Numbered from the stretch's first letter, positions 34,964 through 43,741 are shown. The stretch is DNA of 64,000 bases from Bradyrhizobium sp. AZCC 2262 (GCF_036924535.1 NZ_JAZHRT010000001.1:7440001-7504000); one strand, 5' to 3'. Made by a program: numbers and translations. Notes: a model not told the origin generated them from the letters alone.

Positions 34964-36505
34964 CTATTGGTCCCGCAACTTGAACCGTTGAATCTTCCCC
35001 GTCGCGGTCATCGGCAATGATTCCACGACGTCGATCCAGCGCGGATATTTCCACGGGCCGATCTTCTGCTTGACATGCTCCTTCAGCGATTCAAACAGAC
35101 CGTCGGTGTTGCAATCCGGGCGCAACACCACAAAGGCCTTCGGTTTCAACAACCCATCGGAATCGGCTTCCGGCACGACGGCGGCCTGCAGCACCGCGGG
35201 GTGGGCGATCAACGCGCTCTCGACCTCGAACGGCGAGACCCAGATGCCGGAGACCTTGAACATGTCGTCGGCACGGCCGCAGAAAGTGTAGCGGCCGTCG
35301 GCGTCGCGGGTGTATTTGTCGCCGGTGTAGGTCCAGTGGCCCTGGAACGTCTGCCGGGTTTTGCTGCGCTGATTCCAGTAGCCTTCGGCCGCCGAGGGGG
35401 CTTCGACCAGGAGCTCGCCGACCTCGCCGTCCGGCACTTCTTCGCCCGCTTCGTTCACGAGCCGCACCTTGTAGCCAGGCACCGGACGGCCGGAGCAGCC
35501 GTACTTGATGTCGCCGGGCGCGTTCGACAGGAAGATGTGCAACAGCTCCGTCGAGCCGACGCCGTCGAGGATATCGACACCGAAGCGTGCCTTCCAGGCA
35601 TTGCCGACCGATTCCGGCAAGGCTTCGCCCGCGGAGGTACAGACGCGCAGCCGCGTGCCGGCACGCTCGTGCTTCGCCGCCTCGTCATTCAACATGGAGG
35701 CGAACAGCGTCGGCGCGCCAAAGAAGATGGTGGGGTTGTACTTGTTCAAGAGGTCGTACATCCGGGCCGGTGTCGGCCGCTCCGCATTCAGCACCGTGCT
35801 GGCGCCAACCGACATCGGGAAGGTCAAGGCGTTGCCGAGCCCGTAGGCGAAAAACAGTTTGGCCGCGGAGAGGCAGACGTCGCTCTCCTTGATGCCGAGC
35901 ACTTGCTTGCCATAGGTCTCGGCAGTCGCCTGCAGATTGGAGTGCAGGTGCCGCACGCCCTTGGGCATGCCGGTGGAGCCGGAGGAATAGAGCCAGAATG
36001 CCGGCTCTTCGGCGTGGGTCGGCACGGTCGCGAAGGAATCGGCTTCCTTTGCAAGCTCATCGGAAAGTTTCTTGTGGCCGAACGCATCATTGCCGGACAC
36101 CACGACATGTTCGAGGTCCGGCATGCGTCCGACAATGTCCTTCACGACGGGAAACAGCGCCTCGGATACGAACAGCACGCGCGCACGGCTGTCGGCCAGC
36201 ACATAAGCGTATTGATCCGAGGTCAAAAGCGTGTTGAGCGGCACCGGCACGATGCCGGCGCGGATCGCGCCGAGGAACACGGGAGGGAAATCCACGGTGT
36301 CGAGCATGATCATTGCGACCCGCTCTTCGCGGCGGACGCCGAGCCGGCGCAGCATGTTGGCTGCACGGCAGCTCTGCTTCTGCAGGTCGCCATAGGTGAG
36401 CTCGGAGACGGTATCGGTGAAGGCGAGCTTGGCCCCCCGGCCCTCGTCGATATTGCGATCGAGCAGCCAGGTCACCGCATTGTACGAACCGGACATGCCG
36501 CCCAC
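34964..36505 (-). CDS. bclA: Benzoate-CoA ligase
   Basis: An acyl-adenylate-forming enzyme that activates benzoate (and often close analogues) with ATP and CoA, the entry step of the Box route. It has 513 residues. The AMP-binding loop YSSGSTGMPKG spans 173-183, followed by AKLFFAYGLGN and FGAPTLFASM of the aryl pocket, GSTELLHIFLSN (adenylate site), YTGDKYTRDADG and the catalytic K504 in ATGKIQRF. The frame opens with GTG at 36505, well placed after GGGGAGAA; ATG 36496 is the alternative. It heads the leftward run to hydrolase, boxC and boxB and is divergent from boxR. Confidence 0.93.
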   Translation of the reverse strand: MGGMSGSYNAVTWLLDRNIDEGRGAKLAFTDTVSELTYGDLQKQSCRAANMLRRLGVRREERVAMIMLDTVDFPPVFLGAIRAGIVPVPLNTLLTSDQYAYVLADSRARVLFVSEALFPVVKDIVGRMPDLEHVVVSGNDAFGHKKLSDELAKEADSFATVPTHAEEPAFWLYSSGSTGMPKGVRHLHSNLQATAETYGKQVLGIKESDVCLSAAKLFFAYGLGNALTFPMSVGASTVLNAERPTPARMYDLLNKYNPTIFFGAPTLFASMLNDEAAKHERAGTRLRVCTSAGEALPESVGNAWKARFGVDILDGVGSTELLHIFLSNAPGDIKYGCSGRPVPGYKVRLVNEAGEEVPDGEVGELLVEAPSAAEGYWNQRSKTRQTFQGHWTYTGDKYTRDADGRYTFCGRADDMFKVSGIWVSPFEVESALIAHPAVLQAAVVPEADSDGLLKPKAFVVLRPDCNTDGLFESLKEHVKQKIGPWKYPRWIDVVESLPMTATGKIQRFKLRDQ

Positions 36506-36525
36506 GCGCTTCTCCCCAGTTTTAA

Positions 36526-36537
36526 GAATTATAATTC
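36526..36537. promoter_or_regulatory. Perfect 12-bp palindrome between benzoate-CoA ligase and boxR
   Basis: GAATTATAATTC lies about 20 bases before the ligase start in an otherwise G+C-rich 120-bp divergent gap. It could be an operator or the A+T-rich core of overlapping promoters. No TGCA pair like that before boxC is seen here. Confidence 0.35.
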
Positions 36538-36628
36538 ATACAAAGACACCAGCAGCGCTTGCTGTCAATCCTCATCGGCACTATGTTTCCGAAAACCGTC
36601 CCACACAGGCAAAGCCGAACGAGGCAAA

Positions 36629-37534
36629 TTGACCGAGGCCAGCGACCCCGAAACCGGCTTTCTCGAGCAGCTTGGCCAGCGTGTGCGCACCATGCGCGCC
36701 CTTCGCGGCATGTCGCGCAAGGTGCTCGCCAAGGTGTCGGGCATTTCCGAGCGCTATATCGCGCAGCTTGAGAGCGGCAAAGGCAATGTCTCGATCGTGC
36801 TGCTGCGGCGCGTGTCGAACGCGATGGGCGCGCATCTGGAAGACCTCATTCCCGCAACCGAACCGGCGCCCGACTGGGCCGTTATCCGCGATCTGTTGCG
36901 CAAGGCGACGCCCGCCCAGATCGCGCAGGCCAAGGACGCGCTCGCCGGCAGCGGCCCTTCGGCGCAGCGGCGGATCTCGTTCTCCGGCATCGCCCTGATC
37001 GGCCTGCGCGGCGCCGGCAAATCCACGCTCGGCAGAATGCTGGCAAAACAGATCGGCTGGAGTTTTGTCGAGCTCAACAAGCAAGTCGAGACAGAGAACG
37101 GGCTGTCGGTTGCCGAGATCATCGCGCTCTACGGCCAGGAAGGCTTTCGCCGCATGGAGCAGGCGGCGCTGCGGCAATTGCTGGCGCGGAAAGAGCTGAT
37201 GGTGCTGGCGACCGGCGGCGGCATCGTCTCCGAACCGTTGACGTTCGACCTGATCCTGTCGTCGTTCTACACCATCTGGCTCAAGGCCGAGCCGGAAGAG
37301 CACATGGCCCGCGTCCGCCGCCAGGGCGACCTGCGCCCGATGGCCGACGACCGCTCGGCGATGGCGGAGTTGCGCAACATTTTGGTCAGCCGCGAACCGC
37401 TTTATGCCCGCGCGTCGGCCGTGGTCGACACCGCCGGGCTTTCGGTCGATGCCGCCGCCGCGCGGCTCAGCGATGCGGTGGCGCCGGTGCTGCACGACAA
37501 GCACGCGTTCGGGCTGCGCAGCGCGGCGTCCTGA
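36629..37534 (+). CDS. boxR: BoxR-type transcriptional regulator (HTH + shikimate-kinase fold)
   Basis: A 301-residue repressor with two parts, as in BzdR/BoxR: an N-terminal XRE-type helix-turn-helix (about 13-76, LGQRVRTMRALRGMSRKVLAKV...ISERYIAQLESG) and a C-terminal shikimate-kinase-like domain with P-loop GLRGAGKST (125-133), which in this family senses benzoyl-CoA. The start is a TTG at 36629 with GAGG just before; nearby ATGs are out of frame or inside the HTH. It is divergent from the benzoate-CoA ligase gene and probably controls that gene and boxCB. The family match is firm; the start codon is less so. Confidence 0.9.
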   Translation: MTEASDPETGFLEQLGQRVRTMRALRGMSRKVLAKVSGISERYIAQLESGKGNVSIVLLRRVSNAMGAHLEDLIPATEPAPDWAVIRDLLRKATPAQIAQAKDALAGSGPSAQRRISFSGIALIGLRGAGKSTLGRMLAKQIGWSFVELNKQVETENGLSVAEIIALYGQEGFRRMEQAALRQLLARKELMVLATGGGIVSEPLTFDLILSSFYTIWLKAEPEEHMARVRRQGDLRPMADDRSAMAELRNILVSREPLYARASAVVDTAGLSVDAAAARLSDAVAPVLHDKHAFGLRSAAS

Positions 37535-37571
37535 CGCGAACGGCCGAGCCCGTTGATCTGGCAATGTCCGC

Positions 37572-40500
37572 TCACGTTGCCGTTAGGGTCTTTGCTTCTT
37601 GCTCCGCGGTCGCCGCTTCCTCGTATTGACCTAATTCAGAAAGGATGACCGCTAGATTGTTGAGCGATATCGCCAAGTAACGCGTGAACACCTCGGGCTG
37701 TGCCCGCGCAAGATCGCGATAGAATCCGGTCGCCTCCCCCGCTGTGACGAGCGCTTCCTCGCGCTGGCCAAGTTCGGAGAGCATGGCAACCAGATTGTTG
37801 AGCGACATGGCCAGAGCAGGCGTGAACGCCTCGGGCCTCGCCCGCGCAAGATCGCGACGGATCGCGACGGCCTCCCGCGCCAAGGCGAGCGCCTCCTCGC
37901 GCTGGTCAAGCTCGGAAAACATGTTGGCCAGGTTGTTGAGCGACCCGGCCAGATTAGGCGTGAACGCCTCGGGCCGCGCCCGCGCAAGATCGCGACGGAT
38001 CGCGACGGCCTCCCGCGCCGCGGCGAGCGCCTCCTCGCGCTGGCCAAGCTCGGAAAACATGTTGGCCAGGTTGTTGAGCGACATGGCCAGATCAGGCGTG
38101 AACGCCTCGGGCCGCGCCCGCGCAAGATCGCGATAGATCGCGACAGCCTCCCGCGCCACGGCCAGCGCCTCCTCGCGCTGGCCAAGTTCGGAGAGCATGG
38201 CAGCCAGGTTGTTGAGCGACCCGGCCAGATCAGGCGTGAACGCCTCGGACCGTACCCGCGCAAGATCGCGATAGATCGCGACAGCCTCCCGCGCCACGGC
38301 GAACGCCTCCTCGCGCTGGCCAAGTTCGGAGAGCATGGCAGCCAGGTTGTTAAGCGACCCGGCCAGATCAGGCGTGAACGCCTCGGGCCGCGCCCGCGCA
38401 AGATCGCGATAGATCGCGACAGCCTCCCGCGCCGCGGCGAGCGCCTTCTCGCGCTGGCCAAGTTCGGAGAGCACGTTGGCCAGGTTGTTGAGCGACATGG
38501 CCAGATCAGGCGTGAACGCCTCGGGCCGCGCCCGCGCAAGATCGCGATAGATCGCGACGGCCTCCCGCGCCGCGGCGAGCGCCTCCTCTCGCTGGCCAAG
38601 TTCGGAGAGCCTGCCAGCCAGGTTGTTAAGCGACCCGGCCAGCTCAGGCGTGAACGCCTCGGGCCGCGCCCGCGCAAGATCGCGACGGATCGCGACGGCC
38701 TCCCGCGCCGCGGCGAGCGCCTCCTCGCGCTGGCCAAGTTCGGAGAGCCTGTTGGCCAGGTTGTTGAGCGACATGCCCAGATCAGGCGTGAACGCCTCGG
38801 GCCGCGCCCGTGCAAGATCGCGATAGAACCCGGTGGCTTCCCGCGCCGCGGCGAGCGCCTCCTCGCGCTGGCCAAGTTCGGAGAGCCTGTTGGCCAGGTT
38901 GTTGAGCGAGCCGGCCAGATTTGGCGTGAACGCCTCGGGCAGCGCCCGCACAAGATCGCGATAGATCGCGACGGCCTCCCGCGCCGCGGCGAGCGCCTCC
39001 TCTCGCTGGCCTAGCCGCGAAAGAAAGGCGGAAGCATTGTTCAAGAAAACGGCTCGTCTCGCAGGTTCATCTTCCAGCAAACGGGCGATCGTAAGAGCAA
39101 TCAACGCGGCGAATCCTACCGCCGCGTAGGGCACATCTTCGGTTGCGACGGCGACGAATCGCACAGCCTGCTTCGGATCTCGCTCGATGATCTCGGCGAG
39201 CCGGCTTTCGAGCGATTGGGCTCTCCTTCCCGTGACATCCAGAGCGTCCATATCAAACAAGACGCGGCCTAGCCGATTGCCCAACCCCTCTTCAGCACCT
39301 GTAAACGCTATCGACAGCCAGTGGGATAGCCTTTGGTCTCCATCCGGAAACTTGGCATCGAATAGTTCAGCCCCTAGAAATTCAGCCGCCATCCTATCAG
39401 GCTTCACGGGAGTCAACTGACCGAGTCGCCACCACGGCGTATCCGCGATCTTCCGAATAACCTGGTCTCTCGCCACACCCTCACATAAACCGGCATCAAC
39501 TAGCTTCGCGACAACATCGACATTCAAGCCATTCCCGAGAACACTTAGCGCGAGAAGCCTCCCCAACGTGTTCGGACCGATGCCAAGCCGCTCGGATGTT
39601 CTTCGAACTCGAGCCCGTTCGCGTATTGCGAGATCACGAACGATCGCATTGCCATCAATGCCGAAGGCATTCTCCGGCGCCAAAACAGCGTGAACCGCCG
39701 CGGCCGCTGCAAAGAGGGGCAAGCGATGCAGCGGCGCTTCCATCACCCAAGCATCGGCCCGATCAAGGCGCGGCTTGGGCAACCCGGCGGCAGCCGCGAA
39801 GTTGGTAGCCGCCGTCTCGATCAGTTCCAGAACATTCGCTCGGCTCAGATCGCCCGGATCGGCGATCGGGTGATTGCCGAAGCGGCCTTCCAGATCGATG
39901 GTTTCGGCCTCCCAATGTCTAAAATCCCGCCGCGATAGAAGCAACAGCCGGATCGGGTAGGACGCGCTCTTGGTAACAGCAAGCATCTTGATCAACGCGC
40001 GCATCAGGTCGAGATTTTCCTCGGGGTAGTCGAGAATGAGGAAGAGCCCCTTGGCGCTGCCGGTTGTGACGCGCAACGACGAGGCAGACCTTACAAAGCC
40101 GGCGCTCCAGCCGCGTTCACGCAAAGCGTTGGCAACCGCCGCCGCAAGGCGCGTTTTTCCCGAACCGCCTTCTCCTGTCACCAAACGGGCCGATGGCGGC
40201 CCAAGGTCGCGTTCGGCCCACCCGATAATCTTGGTCAACTCTTCGTTGCGGCCGTACAGTTGCTCGACAAGCCCGTAGTTCCAGCGCAGAGCATCCAACA
40301 GGTTGTAATCACCTGGTTGCACGGCGCTTGCCAGTGATCGCCAGGGAAGTTCCAGATCGGACGAAGGCGACAATTCATCCGAATTGGGAAACACGATCTC
40401 GAAAGTGTCATTGCCCACCGCAATCGAAATGTCGGCGCTTTGCTCCGAACGCTTCAACAAGCTGAGAATATTCTGGGTGTCCGAATTTGTTGCCTGCTGC

Positions 40501-41315
40501 CCACTGAGGAGTTCCTCGGCCAGTTTCTCAATGCGCGGTTTCGGCCGCTCGAATTGATCGAGGACAAACTCCTTCACATGCACATATACTTCATCAGATC
40601 GACTTTTGGGTTTTGCGATGGACCAATGTTCATGGTCAGTCGGCCACGCGCGCACGCGGTACAACGCGGGGTCGGCCGTATCGGGCTTCACGATTGTACC
40701 GAGGATGCGGATCGGCTTTGTCTCTCTCAAGACAAGGTGCGAAATTCCGATGTCTGTCGCCCACACTCGGTACCAGTTATTGAGCCGGCGTAGATTCTCA
40801 TCGTTGCGGACCAGGCACATCGTCGCGGCCGACGGTCGAACAAGGATGCGCAGCCGGTCACCCCAAATCGCCATGTCGGCGCCGGTATGAGGCGTCGCGA
40901 GAAATGCGACCTTGTCTATCCGGTCGAGCAAACTGGCGGCCGCGACGCTGGTGTTTGCTTCCTGTCCCAGTAGCTCGAGGAGTTGTTTGATCACGAGCCC
41001 ACCAAGGCTATGGCCGATCAGAATGACGCGCCCATCCCGTAATCTTGGTTCCTTGATAAGGCGTCCGAGAATGTTCTCGGCACGATCGAGGAGGCCCATC
41101 GCGGTCCCCTCCCAGCGCGAGATTGGCGCTTCGTATCCGACAGACCAAATAGCGTGGCCGTCGATATCCTCGGCAAGCCACCGGGGCCAAAGCGTGCCCT
41201 CGTCAAGCTTAGCCGCCTGCCATGTCAGAAGTGGATGCCCCCCAAGACCGTGAAAGAAAATCACGTTCGCTTTGAGGGCTCCACGACTATTCGATAAACA
41301 ATGAAGATCGGCCAT
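37572..41315 (-). CDS. NLR-like protein: alpha/beta hydrolase + STAND NTPase + TPR array
   Basis: A 1247-residue cytoplasmic protein. Residues 16-255 form a lipase/PGAP1-like hydrolase: VIFFHGLGGH (18-27), nucleophile GHSLGG (101-106), FLATPHTG (138-145), and a likely catalytic His in DHEHWSIAKP (227-236). Residues 340-700 form a STAND NTPase: P-loop GEGGSGKT (381-388), Walker B LFLILDYPE (424-432), sensor arginine in LLLLSRR, and a winged-helix-like stretch. Residues about 765-1247 are ten 46-residue TPRs plus a partial eleventh (LSELGQREEALAAAREAV...). Effector + NTPase + repeat sensor is the layout of Avs/bNACHT defence proteins and of fungal NLRs with a SesB-type lipase. ATG 41315 was preferred to TTG 41342. 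It stands alone, convergent with boxR (37-bp gap). The defence role is inference. Confidence 0.8.
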   Translation of the reverse strand: MADLHCLSNSRGALKANVIFFHGLGGHPLLTWQAAKLDEGTLWPRWLAEDIDGHAIWSVGYEAPISRWEGTAMGLLDRAENILGRLIKEPRLRDGRVILIGHSLGGLVIKQLLELLGQEANTSVAAASLLDRIDKVAFLATPHTGADMAIWGDRLRILVRPSAATMCLVRNDENLRRLNNWYRVWATDIGISHLVLRETKPIRILGTIVKPDTADPALYRVRAWPTDHEHWSIAKPKSRSDEVYVHVKEFVLDQFERPKPRIEKLAEELLSGQQATNSDTQNILSLLKRSEQSADISIAVGNDTFEIVFPNSDELSPSSDLELPWRSLASAVQPGDYNLLDALRWNYGLVEQLYGRNEELTKIIGWAERDLGPPSARLVTGEGGSGKTRLAAAVANALRERGWSAGFVRSASSLRVTTGSAKGLFLILDYPEENLDLMRALIKMLAVTKSASYPIRLLLLSRRDFRHWEAETIDLEGRFGNHPIADPGDLSRANVLELIETAATNFAAAAGLPKPRLDRADAWVMEAPLHRLPLFAAAAAVHAVLAPENAFGIDGNAIVRDLAIRERARVRRTSERLGIGPNTLGRLLALSVLGNGLNVDVVAKLVDAGLCEGVARDQVIRKIADTPWWRLGQLTPVKPDRMAAEFLGAELFDAKFPDGDQRLSHWLSIAFTGAEEGLGNRLGRVLFDMDALDVTGRRAQSLESRLAEIIERDPKQAVRFVAVATEDVPYAAVGFAALIALTIARLLEDEPARRAVFLNNASAFLSRLGQREEALAAAREAVAIYRDLVRALPEAFTPNLAGSLNNLANRLSELGQREEALAAAREATGFYRDLARARPEAFTPDLGMSLNNLANRLSELGQREEALAAAREAVAIRRDLARARPEAFTPELAGSLNNLAGRLSELGQREEALAAAREAVAIYRDLARARPEAFTPDLAMSLNNLANVLSELGQREKALAAAREAVAIYRDLARARPEAFTPDLAGSLNNLAAMLSELGQREEAFAVAREAVAIYRDLARVRSEAFTPDLAGSLNNLAAMLSELGQREEALAVAREAVAIYRDLARARPEAFTPDLAMSLNNLANMFSELGQREEALAAAREAVAIRRDLARARPEAFTPNLAGSLNNLANMFSELDQREEALALAREAVAIRRDLARARPEAFTPALAMSLNNLVAMLSELGQREEALVTAGEATGFYRDLARAQPEVFTRYLAISLNNLAVILSELGQYEEAATAEQEAKTLTAT
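37644..39023 (-). repeat. Ten tandem 138-bp coding repeats (TPR array)
   Basis: Each unit encodes LSELGQREEALAAAREAV-(I/G)-(Y/R)RDLARARPEAF-TPxLAxSLNNLAxx. Units are nearly identical at DNA level, differing mainly at a few codons (AIY/AIR/GFY; NLAxx; N/D/E/A before LA). A partial 23-codon unit ends the gene. The high identity points to recent expansion or gene conversion and to copy-number instability. Units 1 and 10 are the most diverged. Confidence 0.92.
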
Positions 41316-41671
41316 CGATCCAACCAATCCAATTGATCGCAATAAAACGCAATCTTAGCGAGAACGGGGCACATTGACCACAGGCTGCAAGCCCATCTGA
41401 GATTGCACTTCCCCTGATTAGATATCCACAATCCGACGACGAACTCGTCTTCCGCTGCACGGCGAGCACGCTTTCGGACTGCGCCGCGCGGTATCCTGAA
41501 TATTTCGGCGGAACGGGCAACCTGCAGCGAGCCTGGGCCGAGCCCGTGCGCCAGCGGCTGTGGTCGGGGACAACAACTGTCGTTAACCACCGCGCAAGTT
41601 CCATGCGAACGCCCGCTGCAACACACCCTCAAAGTGTGTTACCAAATCGTTAATTGCATGGAGGACAAATC
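41316..41671. other. Intergenic stretch between the NLR-like gene and the PilZ gene
   Basis: The 356 bases are divergently flanked and should hold both promoters. AACACAC/GTGTGTT (41614-41634) forms a seven-pair hairpin just before the PilZ gene. Short frames here have no ribosome site or family match. The part next to the NLR-like gene looks less G+C-rich than the flanks. Confidence 0.5.
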
Positions 41672-42031
41672 ATGCTGGAGCGGCGTCAGCATCCCAGAAA
41701 CCGCGTCTATTACGGCGGAATGGTCGCGTTCAACGCGCGCAATTCGACGCTTGCCTGCACCGTGCGCAATTTCAGCAGGCACGGCGCCAGGATCGAATTC
41801 GACAATTCGACCATGTTGCCCGACCGGATTGATTTCGAGATCGAGCGCAGGGGTCTGTCCTGCCGGGCCCACCTCGTCTGGCGCGATCGAAACGCGGCCG
41901 GCCTGGCGTTTTCAAATGTGCAGGAGACCAGCGACGTCATTCCGCTGGACCTGGCGCGCAAGCTGCGCGCGACCGAACGGGCAAACCGGCAGCTCCAGGC
42001 GCGCCTCGATCAGTTTCTATCCGAACTCTAG
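41672..42031 (+). CDS. PilZ domain protein
   Basis: A 119-residue protein that is almost entirely a PilZ domain. The c-di-GMP motifs are RRQHPRNR (RxxxR type, about 4-11) and VRNFSRHGARI (NxSxxG, about 31-41), both intact. A C-terminal helix (about 95-119, ATERANRQLQARLDQFL) may be a coiled coil. It should bind cyclic di-GMP and act as an adaptor for motility or polysaccharide control. The ATG at 41672 follows GGAGG by seven bases. A small membrane-protein gene begins six bases after its stop, so the two probably form an operon. Confidence 0.85.
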   Translation: MLERRQHPRNRVYYGGMVAFNARNSTLACTVRNFSRHGARIEFDNSTMLPDRIDFEIERRGLSCRAHLVWRDRNAAGLAFSNVQETSDVIPLDLARKLRATERANRQLQARLDQFLSEL

Positions 42032-42037
42032 GGTCGC

Positions 42038-42271
42038 ATGAGCGCAACTGAAAGCGAAGACGCAGCCATCCTTACCGCAGCTGGCGCGCCGAAACCGCGG
42101 CCGCGCCGGCTGCGCGCGGCGTTTGTGGCCGTGCTCACGGCGCAGTACACGCTCGTGGCGCTCGCCGTCGGCGTGACGGTCGCAGGCATCCTTCGCTATC
42201 TGGTGACCCCGCAGATCGTCGCCAAATTCGAGGCGATCGAAGCCGCGCTGAAGCGCTGGCCCGCGCCATAG
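42038..42271 (+). CDS. Small single-pass membrane protein
   Basis: A 77-residue protein: an acidic then Arg/Pro-rich cytoplasmic lead, one transmembrane helix (about 28-52, AAFVAVLTAQYTLVALAVGVTVAG), and a short amphipathic tail FEAIEAALKRW. It lies six bases behind the PilZ gene and is probably co-expressed; a link to c-di-GMP signalling at the membrane is only suggested by this pairing. The family is not recognised. Confidence 0.6.
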   Translation: MSATESEDAAILTAAGAPKPRPRRLRAAFVAVLTAQYTLVALAVGVTVAGILRYLVTPQIVAKFEAIEAALKRWPAP

Positions 42272-42289
42272 CGCCCGGAGACAGGCTCC

Positions 42290-42353
42290 GCGAAGCAATC
42301 CATAGCGCCGCAAGCGGTAAAAATGGATTGCTTCGCTTCGCTCGCAATGACGG
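42290..42353. repeat. Dispersed inverted repeat, GCGAAGCAATCCAT type
   Basis: GCGAAGCAATCCAT (42290) and ATGGATTGCTTCGC (42324) are perfect complements around CCGCAAGCGG, itself a hairpin. CGCTCGCAATGACGG closes the element. A single unit of the family is at 6177. Confidence 0.8.
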
Positions 42354-42401
42354 CGGAGACAATGATGCTTCACCAACCTTCAGCCGCATGGTTCGCCTTG
42401 C

Positions 42402-42890
42402 CTATCCGAGCTTCGCAAAGGCGGAGGCATGCTCGATGATCCCCGTATCTGTCGGAAGATCGCTTTTTCCAAGCAAAAGAGCCATCAGATGCGGCTCTGC
42501 ATAAGGTGAGATAAAGCCGCTCGCCTTGCCGGCATCGAATCCGAAACGCCGATAGAAGGCGGGATCGCCGAGGACGAAAATTCCGAGCCACCCGGCGGCC
42601 TCGCCGCGGGCGATCCCTTCGCTGATAAGGCGGGAGCCAACGCCCATCCGCTGGCGTTCAGGCAGCACCGCGACCGGTGCGAGTGCCAGCGCGGGAAACG
42701 GCGCTTTCATCCTTGAGAACAGCGCATGGCCGACGACCGTCCCGGTATCAACGGCAACCAGCGAGAAAATTGAATCCCCGGCAGTGCGCAGATCATCGAC
42801 CAATCGGGCTTCGGCCGACTGACCGAACGCGGCTTCTTCAACGACGCGGATCGCCGCAATGTCGCCGGGCGTTTCAGGTCGGACAATCAT
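42402..42890 (-). CDS. GNAT family N-acetyltransferase
   Basis: A 162-residue acetyltransferase, close to the YhbS type. The N-terminus IVRPETPGDIAAIRVVEEAAFG is typical. The acetyl-CoA loop is ERQRMGVGSRLI (about 78-89, Q/RxxGxG/A), and FVLGDPAFYRRFGF (about 104-117) is a YhbS-family block. The substrate is unknown. It starts three bases after the IclR-type gene ends on the same strand, so the two are likely co-transcribed, though a shared role is not obvious. Confidence 0.8.
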   Translation of the reverse strand: MIVRPETPGDIAAIRVVEEAAFGQSAEARLVDDLRTAGDSIFSLVAVDTGTVVGHALFSRMKAPFPALALAPVAVLPERQRMGVGSRLISEGIARGEAAGWLGIFVLGDPAFYRRFGFDAGKASGFISPYAEPHLMALLLGKSDLPTDTGIIEHASAFAKLG

Positions 42891-42893
42891 TCG

Positions 42894-43685
42894 TCAGACC
42901 AGCATCGATTTCACCGAGGCCGCAGCCTCGCGCAGGCGCGGCAAGAAGCGTTCGACCATTTCGGCTGACGAGACGCGGTCGACATGCGCGCCCATGTTGA
43001 TGGCGGCGACGATTGCGCCGTCGTAACGGCGGATCGGCACCGAGATCGAACGGAAACCCGGTTCGGCCTCGCGATCGACCAGCGAATAACCTTTCGCGCG
43101 ATCGGCGATGATCGTCTTTTGCAGCAGCTTTTTGTCGGTGACGGTGAACGGCGTCAGCGGCGCAAGGTCCATCTTGTCGAGTACTGCTGCCAGTTCGTCG
43201 TCGGGCTGCTGCGACAGCAGCACGCGGCCAACCGAGGTGCAAAAGGCCGGCAGCCGGTAGCCGATATCGATTCCTGAGGAAAATATCCGCGTCGGGCTGG
43301 CGCGGGCGATGAAGACGACGTCGTTGCCATCGAGGACCGCCATCGACGAGATTTCCTGCGCCTCGCCCGACAGCCGGTCGAGCGCAGGCTGCAGTACCGA
43401 GACGACATGGTTGGAGGCGAGATAGCTGGAGGCCAGCACCAGCACGCGCGGCATCAGGCGGAACAGCTTGCCGTCGGTGGCGACGAAGCCGGCGCGTTCG
43501 AGCGTGAAGAGAATTCGCCGCGCGGTGGCACGCGGCAGGTCGGCCGCCCTGGCAAGGTCGCTCAGCATCATCGGCTGCCGGCTGCCGCCGAACACCTCGA
43601 GCACGCGCAGACCGCGGTCGAGGCTTTCGATGAAATCGGTCGCGCCGCGGTTGTCGCCCTCGCTCTGGCGCTTCAGCTTGGGCAT
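42894..43685 (-). CDS. IclR family transcriptional regulator
   Basis: A 263-residue regulator with an N-terminal winged helix (about 18-80: SLDRGLRVLEVFGG, MMLSDLARAADLPRATARRIL, ERAGFV) and a GAF-like effector domain with the IclR C-terminal pattern (FCTSVGRVLLS, GYSLVDREAEPGFRSISVPI). It most resembles the PcaR/PobR branch that controls aromatic catabolism. ATG 43685 is preceded by GGAGGCAGCG and was chosen. It is divergent from a Rieske oxygenase gene, its most likely target. A GTTC/GAAC dyad lies in the gap. Confidence 0.86.
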   Translation of the reverse strand: MPKLKRQSEGDNRGATDFIESLDRGLRVLEVFGGSRQPMMLSDLARAADLPRATARRILFTLERAGFVATDGKLFRLMPRVLVLASSYLASNHVVSVLQPALDRLSGEAQEISSMAVLDGNDVVFIARASPTRIFSSGIDIGYRLPAFCTSVGRVLLSQQPDDELAAVLDKMDLAPLTPFTVTDKKLLQKTIIADRAKGYSLVDREAEPGFRSISVPIRRYDGAIVAAINMGAHVDRVSSAEMVERFLPRLREAAASVKSMLV

Positions 43686-43741
43686 CGCTGCCTCCATAAT
43701 CCGCTTGCCTAATCCCAAGCCTACGCTAGAATCGCACAAAA

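Noticed and set aside
35075..36628. The long upstream extension of the boxR frame
   Set aside because: It is antisense to benzoate-CoA ligase. Family similarity to BoxR begins only after the TTG at 36629.
37652..38953. A second 433-codon frame in the TPR array, and the array seen as a possible CRISPR
   Set aside because: The second frame is a product of near-identical repeats and has Arg/Ser-rich nonsense sequence. The repeat unit is 138 bp, continuous and in frame, without spacers.
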